Positions 8,370-16,622 of a stretch of DNA of 64,000 nucleotides are shown piece after piece (the first letter of the stretch is position 1; each line of letters begins with the position of its first letter). The stretch is taken from NCBI RefSeq assembly GCF_000014145.1, contig NC_008255.1:2682001-2746000 (forward strand). Reading direction: 5' to 3'. The notes under the pieces were generated by a model. That model worked only from the letters and a program-made list of their open reading frames with translations, made no database searches and was not told the origin of the DNA. A program made the position numbers and the translations under genes. The DNA comes from Cytophaga hutchinsonii ATCC 33406. GTDB lineage: Bacteria > Bacteroidota > Bacteroidia > Cytophagales > Cytophagaceae.

Positions 8370-9015
8370 ATCTTTATTGTTTTGGTTGTATCGTCTATTT
8401 AAGGTTGCACATAACTGGTGGATACACGCACCCAAGTGTATGTATATTTCATTTGTTTTTAGATTATCCGTCTCAATAAATAAAAGGATATGTGCGTTTA
8501 TAATCGGTCTCCGAATTTTGAATTATAAAAAGTCAAAGACATTATTATAAATGATTCAAAAATTAGCTGATCCAAGTCCTCCCCTATTTACACAAAATCA
8601 TACTTATAAAAAATAATTACACCGGAATAGTTATAAAATAATAGTTAAAACATACATTACAAATAACTCATTATAATACCTTTGTAAATATTTTAAATAA
8701 AAACACAGTTTCAAAGGTGATATCAATCATGAAAAATAGTTTCAAAACTTTTCAACAGGTAAAACAAAAAGCGCCCCGCAACATGCAGGACGCTTTTCCA
8801 TAATAAGTTGAACACAAGTTACTACCCTTTCACCGTGGTCTGTGGCACACCCACCACCAACTGGCGTATGGGGTTTATAATTATTTTTACTGTATGACAT
8901 TTATTTCGACACGATTAAAAGTTTACACAAATTGTTTCTCAACTCAATCTGCCTTTGGTGTTCTGTGCGCCACAGACCACGGTGAAGGTAGCAATAGCAG
9001 TAATTATCCGGCTTA
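8370..9015. repeat. intergenic region with inverted and direct REP-like repeats
   Basis: The AT-rich part (8440-8760) presumably carries the DUF6236 promoter. A hairpin at about 8764-8798 (AAAAGCG/CGCTTTT stem) could end the minus-strand VOC gene. The palindromic motif ACCGTGGTCTGTGGCACAC is at 8832-8850. It recurs in inverted orientation at the end of the 70-bp repeat 8918-8987, which is a near-identical direct copy of 6915-6983 (about four differences). Confidence 0.7.
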
Positions 9016-9423
9016 CTATTCCGTTGGCATTTTCGAAAGATCCATATAGAACACTTCCCAGGTATGGCCGTCAAAATCTTCGATCGTACGTTGCTGCATA
9101 AAACCATAATCGCGGATCTCGTGCGGCTCGATGCCACCGGCTTTCAGACCATTGGCTACGATCGTGTTTAATTCATCTACACTATCTACAGATAAAGAGA
9201 ACAATCCGGCCAGCTTCGATTTCGTATCGGCAATCGGTTTGGTCGCAAAGCCAGCAAACTTTTCGTGCGACAGCAGCATGACATAAATATTTTCGCTCCA
9301 GACCATGCACTTGCCGGCGTTGTCTGAGAATTGCGGGTTGTTTGTAAAGCCCAGCGCCGTGTAAAAGTCCATGGACTTTTGAAGGTCCTTTACAGGTAAA
9401 TTGATAAAAATCTGTTTTGCCAT
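9016..9423 (-). CDS. VOC (glyoxalase/bleomycin-resistance fold) family protein
   Basis: A 135-residue single-chain vicinal-oxygen-chelate protein. The N-terminal module has IFINLPVKDLQKSMDFYTALGF and MVWSENIYVMLLSHEKF. The C-terminal module has LFSLSVDSVDELNTIV and ends in DFDGHTWEVFYMD, where the Asp-Gly-His and Glu resemble VOC metal-ligand positions. This subgroup is often annotated as glyoxalase or extradiol dioxygenase-like without known substrate. Cytoplasmic. It lies in a minus-strand group with a small membrane protein and a second VOC protein (9990-10418). Confidence 0.85.
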   Translation of the reverse strand: MAKQIFINLPVKDLQKSMDFYTALGFTNNPQFSDNAGKCMVWSENIYVMLLSHEKFAGFATKPIADTKSKLAGLFSLSVDSVDELNTIVANGLKAGGIEPHEIRDYGFMQQRTIEDFDGHTWEVFYMDLSKMPTE

Positions 9424-9505
9424 TTTTTTAAATAGTTAGATGTTAAATGTTTTTTTATTAATCTGCCACTGGCGCCATATTGTGTAGTCCGCCGCGGCGG
9501 ATTGA

Positions 9506-9913
9506 CTACTTATATGCTTCTGATTTGCCCTGTGTCTGCAAAAACAGCTTCCCGCCCAGCCATGCGCTTGGTAAGGACATAACAATGATGGTAATGTTAT
9601 AGAACGGAATAGCCATATCCCACATGGCCACTGTACCCACGATGCTTAAGACCGTACCGATAACACCAATGATAAGCGCGTGTTTCATCGGTTTGCCGGG
9701 TGCCAGCCTGGCTGCCAGATAACAGCCCAGCACATTGAACACAAAGCGGTATCCGATCACCAGTAACAGGATGGCGGGAGAACTTTGTTTGAAGTGTTGC
9801 ATCGACATCATGCCGGTTTTTTCCATGATAAAATCTGCGGCCATAGAGAGCGCCGCACCTGTTATAAAACCCGCGAGGATCGCGCCGATGCTTTTTAATG
9901 TTGTCTTGTTCAT
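9506..9913 (-). CDS. small membrane protein, about four transmembrane helices
   Basis: 135 residues, mostly hydrophobic. Helices fall at about residues 8-27, 46-68, 77-98 and 102-122, with a short hydrophilic loop containing MSMQHFKQSS and a C-terminal cytoplasmic tail. I do not recognise a named family with certainty. Size and layout resemble small uncharacterised integral membrane proteins common in Bacteroidota. It lies between two VOC genes on the same strand, so co-transcription is plausible, but the gaps (about 80 bases each side) leave room for separate promoters. Confidence 0.6.
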   Translation of the reverse strand: MNKTTLKSIGAILAGFITGAALSMAADFIMEKTGMMSMQHFKQSSPAILLLVIGYRFVFNVLGCYLAARLAPGKPMKHALIIGVIGTVLSIVGTVAMWDMAIPFYNITIIVMSLPSAWLGGKLFLQTQGKSEAYK

Positions 9914-9950
9914 GTGCGGTGGTGTTACGTTTTTCCACTTCGTTTTTTTG

Positions 9951-9971
9951 TGGTCTGTGTGCCACAGACCA
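9951..9971. repeat. REP-like palindrome
   Basis: A perfect 9+3+9 hairpin, TGGTCTGTG-TGC-CACAGACCA. It is the most symmetric copy of the palindrome found at 6959-6973, 8832-8850, within 8918-8987 and six times in the 14.1-14.9 kb array. It lies between the membrane-protein and PhnB-like genes. Confidence 0.7.
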
Positions 9972-9989
9972 TGGTTAGAACTGTTGCGA

Positions 9990-10418
9990 TTACTTCGCTG
10001 CCGGGTTAAAGTCGATCATCCATTCAATGCCGTATTTGTCCCGGAACATGCCGAAGTACGAACCCCAGGGGCTGTCATCCATAGGTACTTCAACACTGCC
10101 GCCTGCGGAAAGTATGTTGAAGATTTTGTCGGCTTCTTCGCGGCTCTCTGCTACGACAGCTATTTTAGATCTGTTTTCCTGCTCATTTACTTTGCCCAGA
10201 AAAGACGGCACATCATTACCTATTAAGACGTTGCTGCCGATCGGCAAAGCAATGTGCATGATCTTCTCGGCATCCTCTGCCGCCACCGGGTTTTCAGCGC
10301 TTGCAATATCCTTCATGCGTACAATCTGTTTGAATGTGCCGCCAAATGCGGATTTGTAAAAGGTAAAGGCTTCTTCTGCATTACCGTTGAAATTAATACT
10401 CGGATTTATCTGTGCCAT
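9990..10418 (-). CDS. PhnB-like VOC family protein
   Basis: 142 residues of the PhnB/'3-demethylubiquinone-9 3-methyltransferase-like' branch of the VOC fold. The start INPSINFNGNAEEAFTFYKSAFGG is diagnostic. It is followed by KIMHIALPIGSNVLIGNDVP, VAESREEADKIFNILSAGGSVEVPMDDSPWGSYFGMFRDKYGIEWMIDFN. The closing W-G-x-x-F-G-x-x-x-D-x-x-G-I-x-W motif is shared by the group. No methyltransferase activity should be inferred from the old family name; the substrate is unknown. Just upstream of the start is a GTT microsatellite (10441-10456). Confidence 0.88.
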   Translation of the reverse strand: MAQINPSINFNGNAEEAFTFYKSAFGGTFKQIVRMKDIASAENPVAAEDAEKIMHIALPIGSNVLIGNDVPSFLGKVNEQENRSKIAVVAESREEADKIFNILSAGGSVEVPMDDSPWGSYFGMFRDKYGIEWMIDFNPAAK

Positions 10419-10440
10419 AATGAATGAATATGTTTTAAAG

Positions 10441-10456
10441 GTTGTTGTTGTTGTTG
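10441..10456. repeat. GTT trinucleotide microsatellite
   Basis: About five tandem GTT/TTG triplets just upstream of the PhnB-like gene start (10418). The length could vary and affect spacing of promoter elements, but I see no promoter elements that prove this. Confidence 0.5.
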
Positions 10457-10686
10457 TTAGTTACGATACAAATATCGGAAACAGAAAGGATTTCGCAGAG
10501 GTGCAAATAAGACAATGTAAGAGGCCGGATGCGACAGGTTAAAGAATGAAAACAGTGTCTGTTTCCCATGCTGCCGATGCTCTCCGGAATCTGTATCCGC
10601 CTCAGCAAGCTGCTCCGGTAAAAACGTCTGACGCATTCAGCTTGGGTTAGGATGTGCAGTGCACGGTAAACACCAGTCCGGCAGCT

Positions 10687-11115
10687 TCATCCCTCCTGCA
10701 GCAATGCCACAGTCTTCGCATCCCGTTTCCCGGCATAAAACACATCCAGCACTTGTTTAAAAACCGGATGCGCGTGTTCCTGTAACGAAAATAAAGTCAT
10801 CGAAGCATGCAGCTTTAAGCTGTCAACGGTGCCGAAGATCTCAACCGCAGATGTCGCTGGATGATGTAGTAAAATGGTGCTGATCTCCACCAGGCGCTTC
10901 CCCAAAACGGGATGCGCCTGGTAGCGCGTCGCTTCCTCCAGATCATGGATCGCGTAATACCGCGCCGTTTCACTATGCCCCAGGCCTTGTATCTGCGGAA
11001 AGATAAACCACATCCAGTGGCTGGTTTTTCTTCCCTTCTTAATCTCTGCCTGCGCTTGGGCATAAACGCCTTCCTGTGCCTTGAGGAATCTGGATAGAGA
11101 ATCTTTTGTTTCCAT
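10687..11115 (-). CDS. DUF1810 family protein
   Basis: 142 residues. It matches DUF1810 along its full length: LSRFLKAQEGVYAQAQAEIKKGRKTSHWMWFIFPQIQGLGHSETARYYAI, then HPVLGKRLVEIS and FGTVDSLKLHASMTLF. The S-H-W-M-W-F-I-F-P-Q block is the signature. Such proteins have been mislabelled 'calpastatin' in databases; the function is unknown. Cytoplasmic, monocistronic. Confidence 0.88.
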   Translation of the reverse strand: METKDSLSRFLKAQEGVYAQAQAEIKKGRKTSHWMWFIFPQIQGLGHSETARYYAIHDLEEATRYQAHPVLGKRLVEISTILLHHPATSAVEIFGTVDSLKLHASMTLFSLQEHAHPVFKQVLDVFYAGKRDAKTVALLQEG

Positions 11116-11479
11116 AACAATATAACAAGGTATTCATGCAAATGTAATGTGTATTATATTGCTGATACATAGCTGCACATCGCGATGCACGGATCAGCGC
11201 TTCAGTAATCCAAACACCGTGGTTTGTAGATACAGACTACGTGTTTGCTGGTTTATCTCCTTAAATATAAGATACAAAAAAACAGTCGTATACGAAATTT
11301 TGAAAAATCAGTCTGTCAGAGTTGTTTTATGTCAGATACGACCGCCATTGTGTCTTTTCAGCTGGAAATAATAAATAATTTTCTACATCAATTATGTATA
11401 CCAAATTGAATTAAATTCGTTAACATTAAATAATAATTGGCACAAATCTTGAAATACACGTATTATAATATAAAAAGCC
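11116..11479. other. 364-bp intergenic region with a possible sigma-54-like site
   Basis: No ORF is supported. At 11438-11451 the sequence TGGCACAAATCTTG resembles the -24/-12 sigma-54 pattern TGGCAC-N5-TTGC (the last C is an A here), about 30 bases before the start of the Tyr/Gly-rich secreted protein gene. The match is suggestive only. Confidence 0.3.
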
Positions 11480-12004
11480 ATGAAAAATATAGCCTTACCC
11501 ATTCTAGCATTCTTGGTTGCAGGTTTTTCTTACGGACAAATTGCAGACCAGAATCCTAATTATCAGTCCAGTTTAGATCTTTACACTAAAAAACTTCTGG
11601 ATTCCGGGAATACTACCATGTCTACAACCGTGCAACACACCTACAAAGCAATAGATGAATGGCAGGATAAAAAGGACCGTAAAATAGAAAATAACAGGTT
11701 AGCAAGAGAATACAGGCAACAAAGACGGTTAGCAAGAATAAACAGACCAAATTATTATTATCCTTATACTCCCCGTGTTTATGGATATAACAACTATGGA
11801 TATAACAACCCGGGCTTTGGATATAGAAATAGTTATGGTTACAACGGTTATGGTTACGGGAATGGATTTGGCTACGGGAACGGTTTCGGTTATGGAAATG
11901 GATACTATACTTCCTCTGCTTATTACAGACCTTACGCATATCCAGTAAATTTCGGAGTGGGTGCGTCTGTGAGAATCGGCAGAAATATTTGGATTGGATT
12001 TTAA
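11480..12004 (+). CDS. secreted Tyr/Gly/Asn-rich low-complexity protein
   Basis: 174 residues. A Sec signal peptide (about residues 1-19, ending SYGQ) is followed by a helical charged region (to residue 85). Then comes a low-complexity domain with repeats of the type Y-G-Y-N-N / G-Y-G-N-G-F (about residues 100-145) and a short C-terminal strand GASVRIGRNIWIGF. I do not recognise a family. The C-terminus resembles the last strand of a membrane-associated protein, which is only a guess. It is 12 bases upstream of the LpoB-like lipoprotein gene, so the two are probably co-transcribed and both act in the envelope. Confidence 0.7.
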   Translation: MKNIALPILAFLVAGFSYGQIADQNPNYQSSLDLYTKKLLDSGNTTMSTTVQHTYKAIDEWQDKKDRKIENNRLAREYRQQRRLARINRPNYYYPYTPRVYGYNNYGYNNPGFGYRNSYGYNGYGYGNGFGYGNGFGYGNGYYTSSAYYRPYAYPVNFGVGASVRIGRNIWIGF

Positions 12005-12016
12005 AAAAATAAAGAA

Positions 12017-12604
12017 ATGATTAAAAAGATATTCTGGGTATCGATAACAGCTCTGATAGTATGTACCTCTGGTTGTAAAAGAACCGTAGCAAGAGTAGAA
12101 CCTGACAAACAGATTGATTTAAGCGGCAGATGGAATGATGTAGATTCTAAGTTAACGGCAGAAGCCATGACACAACAGGCACTTGGAGAAATCTGGTTAG
12201 AAAACTTTGTAAAAAACAATGATGGGAAGCAACCAGTAGTTATTATTGGGATGGTTACAAATAAAAGCCACGAACACATAGAGGCAGAAACGTTTATCAA
12301 AGATTTAGAGAAATCATTTATAAAATCTCAACGTGTAAGACTTGTTCAGGCTGGCGATAAAAGAGAAGAACTAAGAAAAGAACGTGCAGATCAGCAAACG
12401 AATGCTTCTGTATCTACTATGAAAAAGTTCGGTTTAGAGATTGGTGCAGACTTTATTATGCAAGGTTCAATTAATTCTATTGTAGATGCGTACAAAAAAG
12501 ATAAAGTTGTTTATTATCAAATTGATCTGGAACTGACAAACTTACAGACAAACGAAGTAGTCTGGATTGGAGATAAAAAAATAAAGAAAGTAGTTAAAAA
12601 CTAA
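12017..12604 (+). CDS. LpoB-like penicillin-binding-protein activator lipoprotein
   Basis: 195 residues. The lipoprotein signal ends in CTSGC (Cys20). The mature protein contains the LpoB/COG3417 core: IDLSGRWNDVDSKLTAEAM, PVVIIGMVTNKSHEHIEAETFIKDLEKSFI, LVQAGDKREELRKER, and EIGADFIMQGSINSI. In Enterobacteria LpoB spans from the outer membrane to activate PBP1B. In Bacteroidota the family member is common but its partner is not established. It precedes a COG3014-like lipoprotein gene, a pairing also seen in Proteobacteria, with a hairpin terminator between them. Confidence 0.85.
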   Translation: MIKKIFWVSITALIVCTSGCKRTVARVEPDKQIDLSGRWNDVDSKLTAEAMTQQALGEIWLENFVKNNDGKQPVVIIGMVTNKSHEHIEAETFIKDLEKSFIKSQRVRLVQAGDKREELRKERADQQTNASVSTMKKFGLEIGADFIMQGSINSIVDAYKKDKVVYYQIDLELTNLQTNEVVWIGDKKIKKVVKN

Positions 12605-12620
12605 AATAATCCTTGACGTT

Positions 12621-12660
12621 AATAAGGCTGCTCTTTTTTTAATTAAAGAGCAGCCTTATT
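12621..12660 (+). terminator. hairpin terminator after the LpoB-like gene
   Basis: A 16-bp perfect stem (AATAAGGCTGCTCTTT and complement) with an AT-rich loop, 17 bases past the stop. It is T-rich afterwards only weakly, so some read-through into the next gene is possible. Confidence 0.7.
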
Positions 12661-12694
12661 TGTTATACACCTTATGACACGATTCAACTGTAGA

Positions 12695-14080
12695 ATGAAA
12701 TTGACAATCAGGAGCTTCGCTTTCGTGTTTCTTTCTTTGCTATTTTCTGAATGCCGAACGTACTACCAGATAAATTTAGATTACAATAGTCAGCTTCAGG
12801 CGCACAATTATTTACAGGCAGAAAAATCGTTAGACAAACTTAAGTTACTGCATAAGCAACGTAATGAGTTATTATTAGTTTTAGAAAAAGGAAAAGTTGC
12901 CCATCTTCAAAAAAACTACGCAGAAAGTAATGTTTATTTTAATAAAGCGGATCTTTTAATAGAAGATTACAATAAAGCGGCAAAAGATTATGTGGTATCA
13001 GCCACTATAAATGCTCAGCTCAGCTTTTACAAGCCGGAAGAGTTTGAAAAAGTGCTCATTCATTATTACAAAGCGCTGAATTATATTTATTTAAGCAATT
13101 ATGAAGATGCGTTGGTAGAAGCCAAAAGAATAAACCTGAAACTGCAGCAGCTTGACGACAAATATAAGGTAGACAGGAACAGGTACAGCAAAGATGCGTT
13201 TGCACATATTCTGATGGGATTAATTTATGAAGCCAGCTCAGACATTGGAAACGCTTTTATAGCTTACAGAAATGCGCTTGAAATTTATCAGGCGAATGGA
13301 GATGTGTACATGAATGTACCTATACCCAATCAGCTAAAAAAAGACGTTATACGCTGTGCTTCCTTAAATGGATTTACAGACATCCAAAATAACTATGAGA
13401 AAGAATTTGGGATGAAATTTAATAAACAGGATGTACCTGCCAAAGAATTGGTTTTGTTCTGGGAGAATGGTCTGTCGCCGGTAAAAGAAGAATGGAGTGT
13501 TAATTTTACTGTATTACCTGGCCAGACCGGATTTGTAACTATTGTTAATACCGATCTGGGAATAAGTATCCCTTTTCAATTAAATAATTCAAACACTGTT
13601 TCTGTATCTGATTTTAAAATGATCAGACTGGCACTTCCTAAATATACAGACAGACAATCTTTATATAAGGATATAACGGTACATGCAGGAAGTAAAAACT
13701 ATAAGACAGAATTAATAGAGGATGTAAATACAATTGCAAGACAAACGCTGAAAGATAGATTTGCCAGTGAGGTTACTGCTGCTGTTTCCAGATTATTAGT
13801 AAAACAAGCCGCAGAAATGGCTCTACGGAAAGAAAATAAAGAGTTGGGTGCAGTGTTAAGTGTTGTAAACAGCAGTACTGAAAAAGCAGATACAAGACAA
13901 TGGCAATCGCTGCCAGATCAAATCTCTTATGCAAGAATTCCGATTGAAAACGAGATCCGGATATCTGCTACGATCATCTCCATTAACGGACAAACCAGGA
14001 ATGAAGAATTTGACTTGCCTAAAAATAACAATCCACTCTCTTTTATGAATATCTATAACATGGAATCTACACTGCGCTAG
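12695..14080 (+). CDS. COG3014-like TPR lipoprotein
   Basis: About 461 residues from the ATG at 12695 (MKLTIRSFAFVF), chosen because it starts a lipoprotein signal ending LFSEC; an upstream in-frame ATG at 12674 gives a less natural leader. The N-terminal half is a TPR-like helical array: HNYLQAEKSLDKL, RNELLLVLEKGKVAHLQKNYAESNVYFNKADLLIEDY, LNYIYLSNYEDALVEAKRI, HILMGLIYEASSDIGNAFIAYRNALEIY. The C-terminal part is beta-rich and contains LFWENGLSPVKEE, which is typical of the COG3014 family. The family is uncharacterised but is frequently encoded beside LpoB, as here, so a role in envelope or peptidoglycan assembly is an inference from neighbourhood. Confidence 0.8.
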   Translation: MKLTIRSFAFVFLSLLFSECRTYYQINLDYNSQLQAHNYLQAEKSLDKLKLLHKQRNELLLVLEKGKVAHLQKNYAESNVYFNKADLLIEDYNKAAKDYVVSATINAQLSFYKPEEFEKVLIHYYKALNYIYLSNYEDALVEAKRINLKLQQLDDKYKVDRNRYSKDAFAHILMGLIYEASSDIGNAFIAYRNALEIYQANGDVYMNVPIPNQLKKDVIRCASLNGFTDIQNNYEKEFGMKFNKQDVPAKELVLFWENGLSPVKEEWSVNFTVLPGQTGFVTIVNTDLGISIPFQLNNSNTVSVSDFKMIRLALPKYTDRQSLYKDITVHAGSKNYKTELIEDVNTIARQTLKDRFASEVTAAVSRLLVKQAAEMALRKENKELGAVLSVVNSSTEKADTRQWQSLPDQISYARIPIENEIRISATIISINGQTRNEEFDLPKNNNPLSFMNIYNMESTLR

Positions 14081-14097
14081 ATTTTATTTAAATTAAA

Positions 14098-14923
14098 AAT
14101 CATAACACAAACTTTTTCTACCAAGCCTTGGCCGGTGCTCCAGGACCTCCAATGTTTCTTAATGGTCTAACCGTGGTCTGTGGCACACAGAACCCACTGA
14201 TGTTATTCGTAATTACTCATCCTCTCCAGTTACTGCATACCTGCCTGTAACGCATAATGCTTATTAATAATTGCATGTAATAACCATGCGTCCCCATGTT
14301 ATTCTTCTATTAGTTCTTTCTTAACTCAATCCGCCTTTGGTGTTCTGTGTGTCACAGACCACGGTGAAAAAATCATAACACAAACTTTTTCTCCCACGCC
14401 TTGGCCGGTGCTCCAGGACCTCCGATGTTTCTTAATGGTCTAACCGTGGTCTGTGGCACACAGAACACACTGATGTTATTCGTAATTACTCATCCTCTCC
14501 AGTTACTGCATACCTGCCTGTAACGCATAATGCTTATTAATAATTGCATGTAATAACCATGCGTCCCATGTTATTCTTCTATTAGTTCTTTCTTAACTCA
14601 ATCCGCCTTTGGTGTTCTGTGTGTCACAGACCAAGGTGAAAGTAAATTAAAAATCATAACACAAACTTTTTTTCCCACGCCTTGGCCGGTGCTCCAGGAC
14701 CTCCAATGTTTCTTAATGGTCTAACCGTGGTCTGTGGCACACAGAACACACTGATGTTATTCGTAATTACTCATCCTCTCCAGTTACTGCATACCTGCCT
14801 GTAACGCATAATGCTTATTAATAATTGCATGTAATAACCATGCGTCCCATGTTATTCTTCTATTAGTTCTTTCTTAACTCAATCCGCCTTTGGTGTTCTG
14901 TGTGTCACAGACCACGGTGAAAG
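14098..14923. repeat. three tandem copies of a ~275-bp palindrome-bounded repeat
   Basis: Copies start at 14098, 14371 and 14652 and are nearly identical. Within each, the 24-bp element at 14170-14193 (first copy) and that at 14342-14365 are inverted repeats of each other. They enclose about 148 bases with no ORF, like a small non-autonomous (MITE/REP-doublet) element. The terminal palindrome GGTCTGTG...CACAGACC is the same as at 6.96, 8.84, 8.97 and 9.96 kb. The spacing and lack of variable spacers exclude a CRISPR array. Confidence 0.85.
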
Positions 14924-15008
14924 TATTGCTGAATATTTCTTGGGTCACCGACCAATCTCAACACAAGTCATATGTGTAATGGATAAAGAAATTAAAAAAT
15001 TAAAAAGA

Positions 15009-15572
15009 TCACTTCTTTATCTTTTTGCCATCATACATTATCTCCTGCTTTATCAACACGCCGTTTTTATCATATATTTTTACTTCACCTTCCTGTACAC
15101 CCTTACCATTAAAATATTGTTCTAAGGCAAGTATTCCATCGGAGAAATACTCTCTGGAAAGCCCATAGTCGTCATCATTTTTAAATGTACCAACGCGCTT
15201 AACCGATCCATCCGGATAATTATATACATAAGGTCCTTCTAATTTCCCATCTACTAAAAAATACGATTTATCTATCGCTCCTTGTTCGGTGTATGTTACA
15301 CATTGTCCATGGGGCACGCCATTCTTATAGTACTGGCATCCCTGAATTTTTCCGCTGGGATAATAGCTGATCTGTTTGCCTACAGCTACATATAATGGAC
15401 GCCCACGTTCATCAACACGTGGATAATAGAATCCCTCAAGTTTTTTATTGCCATTCGGATAATAGTCAATAAGCTCAATGGAATCTTCTGCAAGGCATGC
15501 ATCAATGGGATTTGCAAAGCTATAGAAACACAAACTCACAGAACAGATAATTGTTAGAAGAATTCCACGCAT
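15009..15572 (-). CDS. secreted MORN/YwqK-repeat protein
   Basis: 187 residues from the ATG at 15572 (MRGILLTIICSVSLCFYSFANP), which gives a good Sec signal peptide; the frame is open to 15620, which would bury the signal behind 16 residues. The mature part has successive MORN-variant (YwqK-type) repeats: YYPNGNKKLEGFYY, YYPSGKIQGCQYYKNGVPHGQC, YTEQGAIDKSYFLVDGKLEGPY, YPDGSVKRVGTFKNDD, YFSDGILALEQYFNGKGVQEGEV, YDKNGVLIKQEIMYDGK. Such proteins are often labelled 'toxin-antitoxin system YwqK family antitoxin', but no toxin is adjacent here. An exported repeat protein of unknown binding partner is the safer reading. Confidence 0.82.
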   Translation of the reverse strand: MRGILLTIICSVSLCFYSFANPIDACLAEDSIELIDYYPNGNKKLEGFYYPRVDERGRPLYVAVGKQISYYPSGKIQGCQYYKNGVPHGQCVTYTEQGAIDKSYFLVDGKLEGPYVYNYPDGSVKRVGTFKNDDDYGLSREYFSDGILALEQYFNGKGVQEGEVKIYDKNGVLIKQEIMYDGKKIKK

Positions 15573-15884
15573 ATGTATATTTTTTATAGCGAATATATGT
15601 TTTTTAAGTAAAGATCGCACCGTGACGTTTAGATATTACGAACTGTTCTATTAGCATGAAAAGATGATAAAGGTAAAAAAGTCATACTAAGTGAGTAGTC
15701 ACTTAACCACTTAGAACAGTAGGTGGTTGTCTGAAAAGCGCAACCGTGGGGGTTTGGAGGTTAGCAAAGAAAGTGTTTACCAACCTTTGCGAAAAAATAA
15801 ATGGCTCCACGCAATCGTTTCTTTAGCAACTTCTATTATTTAAATAGAAGTTAAGCCGTTAATGAGACCTTGGGCAGAGTTTTA
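15573..15884. other. intergenic region with a small hairpin
   Basis: About 310 bases without a supported gene. The stem AACTTCTAT / ATAGAAGTT lies around 15828-15853. Nothing else is recognisable. Confidence 0.4.
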
Positions 15885-15910
15885 AAAAGTCCCGCAAAAG
15901 CGGGACTTTT
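15885..15910 (-). terminator. hairpin terminator after the 80-residue membrane protein gene
   Basis: A perfect 11-bp stem AAAAGTCCCGC / GCGGGACTTTT with loop AAAA, 13 bases beyond the stop at 15923 on the minus strand. Confidence 0.75.
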
Positions 15911-15922
15911 AATTTTAGATCA

Positions 15923-16165
15923 TCATTCAGACCAATTCATTTCTCTTTTTTCTTCGCGAGTAAAAATACTTACTGGCAGATCCGAAACTTTCTGAATGTA
16001 ATAAGAAAAGTCTTCTTTCAGAGCTTCATTTATTTTTCCGTTTATAGCCTCATTAATCATAAGAATTAAAAAGGAAAGTATGGAAAGATAAAAGGAGAAA
16101 ATAAAAGCAGCTAAAGAAAAAAATGAGAGTACTGTAAGTTTGAAATAAGATAATAGGTTTTTCAT
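15923..16165 (-). CDS. small membrane protein of unknown function
   Basis: 80 residues with one long or two short hydrophobic segments (about residues 8-37) followed by an amphipathic, charged C-terminal part (about 40-80). No family recognised. Support for it being real comes from the clean terminator immediately behind it and the isolated ORF in an otherwise gene-free stretch. Codon use is AT-rich. Confidence 0.45.
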   Translation of the reverse strand: MKNLLSYFKLTVLSFFSLAAFIFSFYLSILSFLILMINEAINGKINEALKEDFSYYIQKVSDLPVSIFTREEKREMNWSE

Positions 16166-16622
16166 AAAACGTAAGGTTAAGGTTTAAACGACGAACACTA
16201 TGAAAACTTAATCAGAATCGTGCGCTCCAAAGAAAAGTTAAAGGAAGCGACAGGAGCAAAACTAAAAATTTGCTCAACTATAGTCAATATCTTACTATTA
16301 AATATTTACTTATTTTTTTTTGAATAAGCATATGTGTTGTTAAACGACGCATTTCTCCGCGGCGTAAACTCTTATTCAGATTATTGAATTGTAAGGAGTG
16401 AGTAATGTGTTAGGGGACTGTATGGTCCTCGGGCGCGATTTTGCTCCTACCCCCGCCTTGGATTTCTATCAGTTATGCAAGGCGGGGAATGCCGGCGTTT
16501 TTGTTTCGTAAAGCAATCAAAAAAAGCGCTTCACATATCCATGCAAAGCGCTTTTTTATTCCTTCAGCAACCTGTACGGTGCGATTCTTATAACGTATTA
16601 CGTTAAACATAAAACATTAATC
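16166..16622. other. 457-bp intergenic region with two hairpins
   Basis: The stem CCCCGCCTTG / CAAGGCGGGG is at 16451-16487. A terminator-like hairpin AAAAAGCGCTT / AAGCGCTTTTT at 16521-16556 lies on the 3' side of hisIE (minus strand). No tRNA or known riboswitch pattern seen. Confidence 0.5.

Noticed and set aside
14098-14923. Possible CRISPR array or tandem small-RNA genes
   Set aside because: Units are near-identical over their full ~275 bp; no spacers; better explained by palindrome-bounded element triplication.
15009-15572. YwqK-like protein as an antitoxin of a toxin-antitoxin pair
   Set aside because: It has an export signal and no adjacent toxin-like gene; the family label is historical.
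16380-16500. Possible structured RNA or riboswitch in front of the 16451-16487 hairpin
   Set aside because: Only one GC-rich stem is visible and no known riboswitch or 6S-like core could be recognised.
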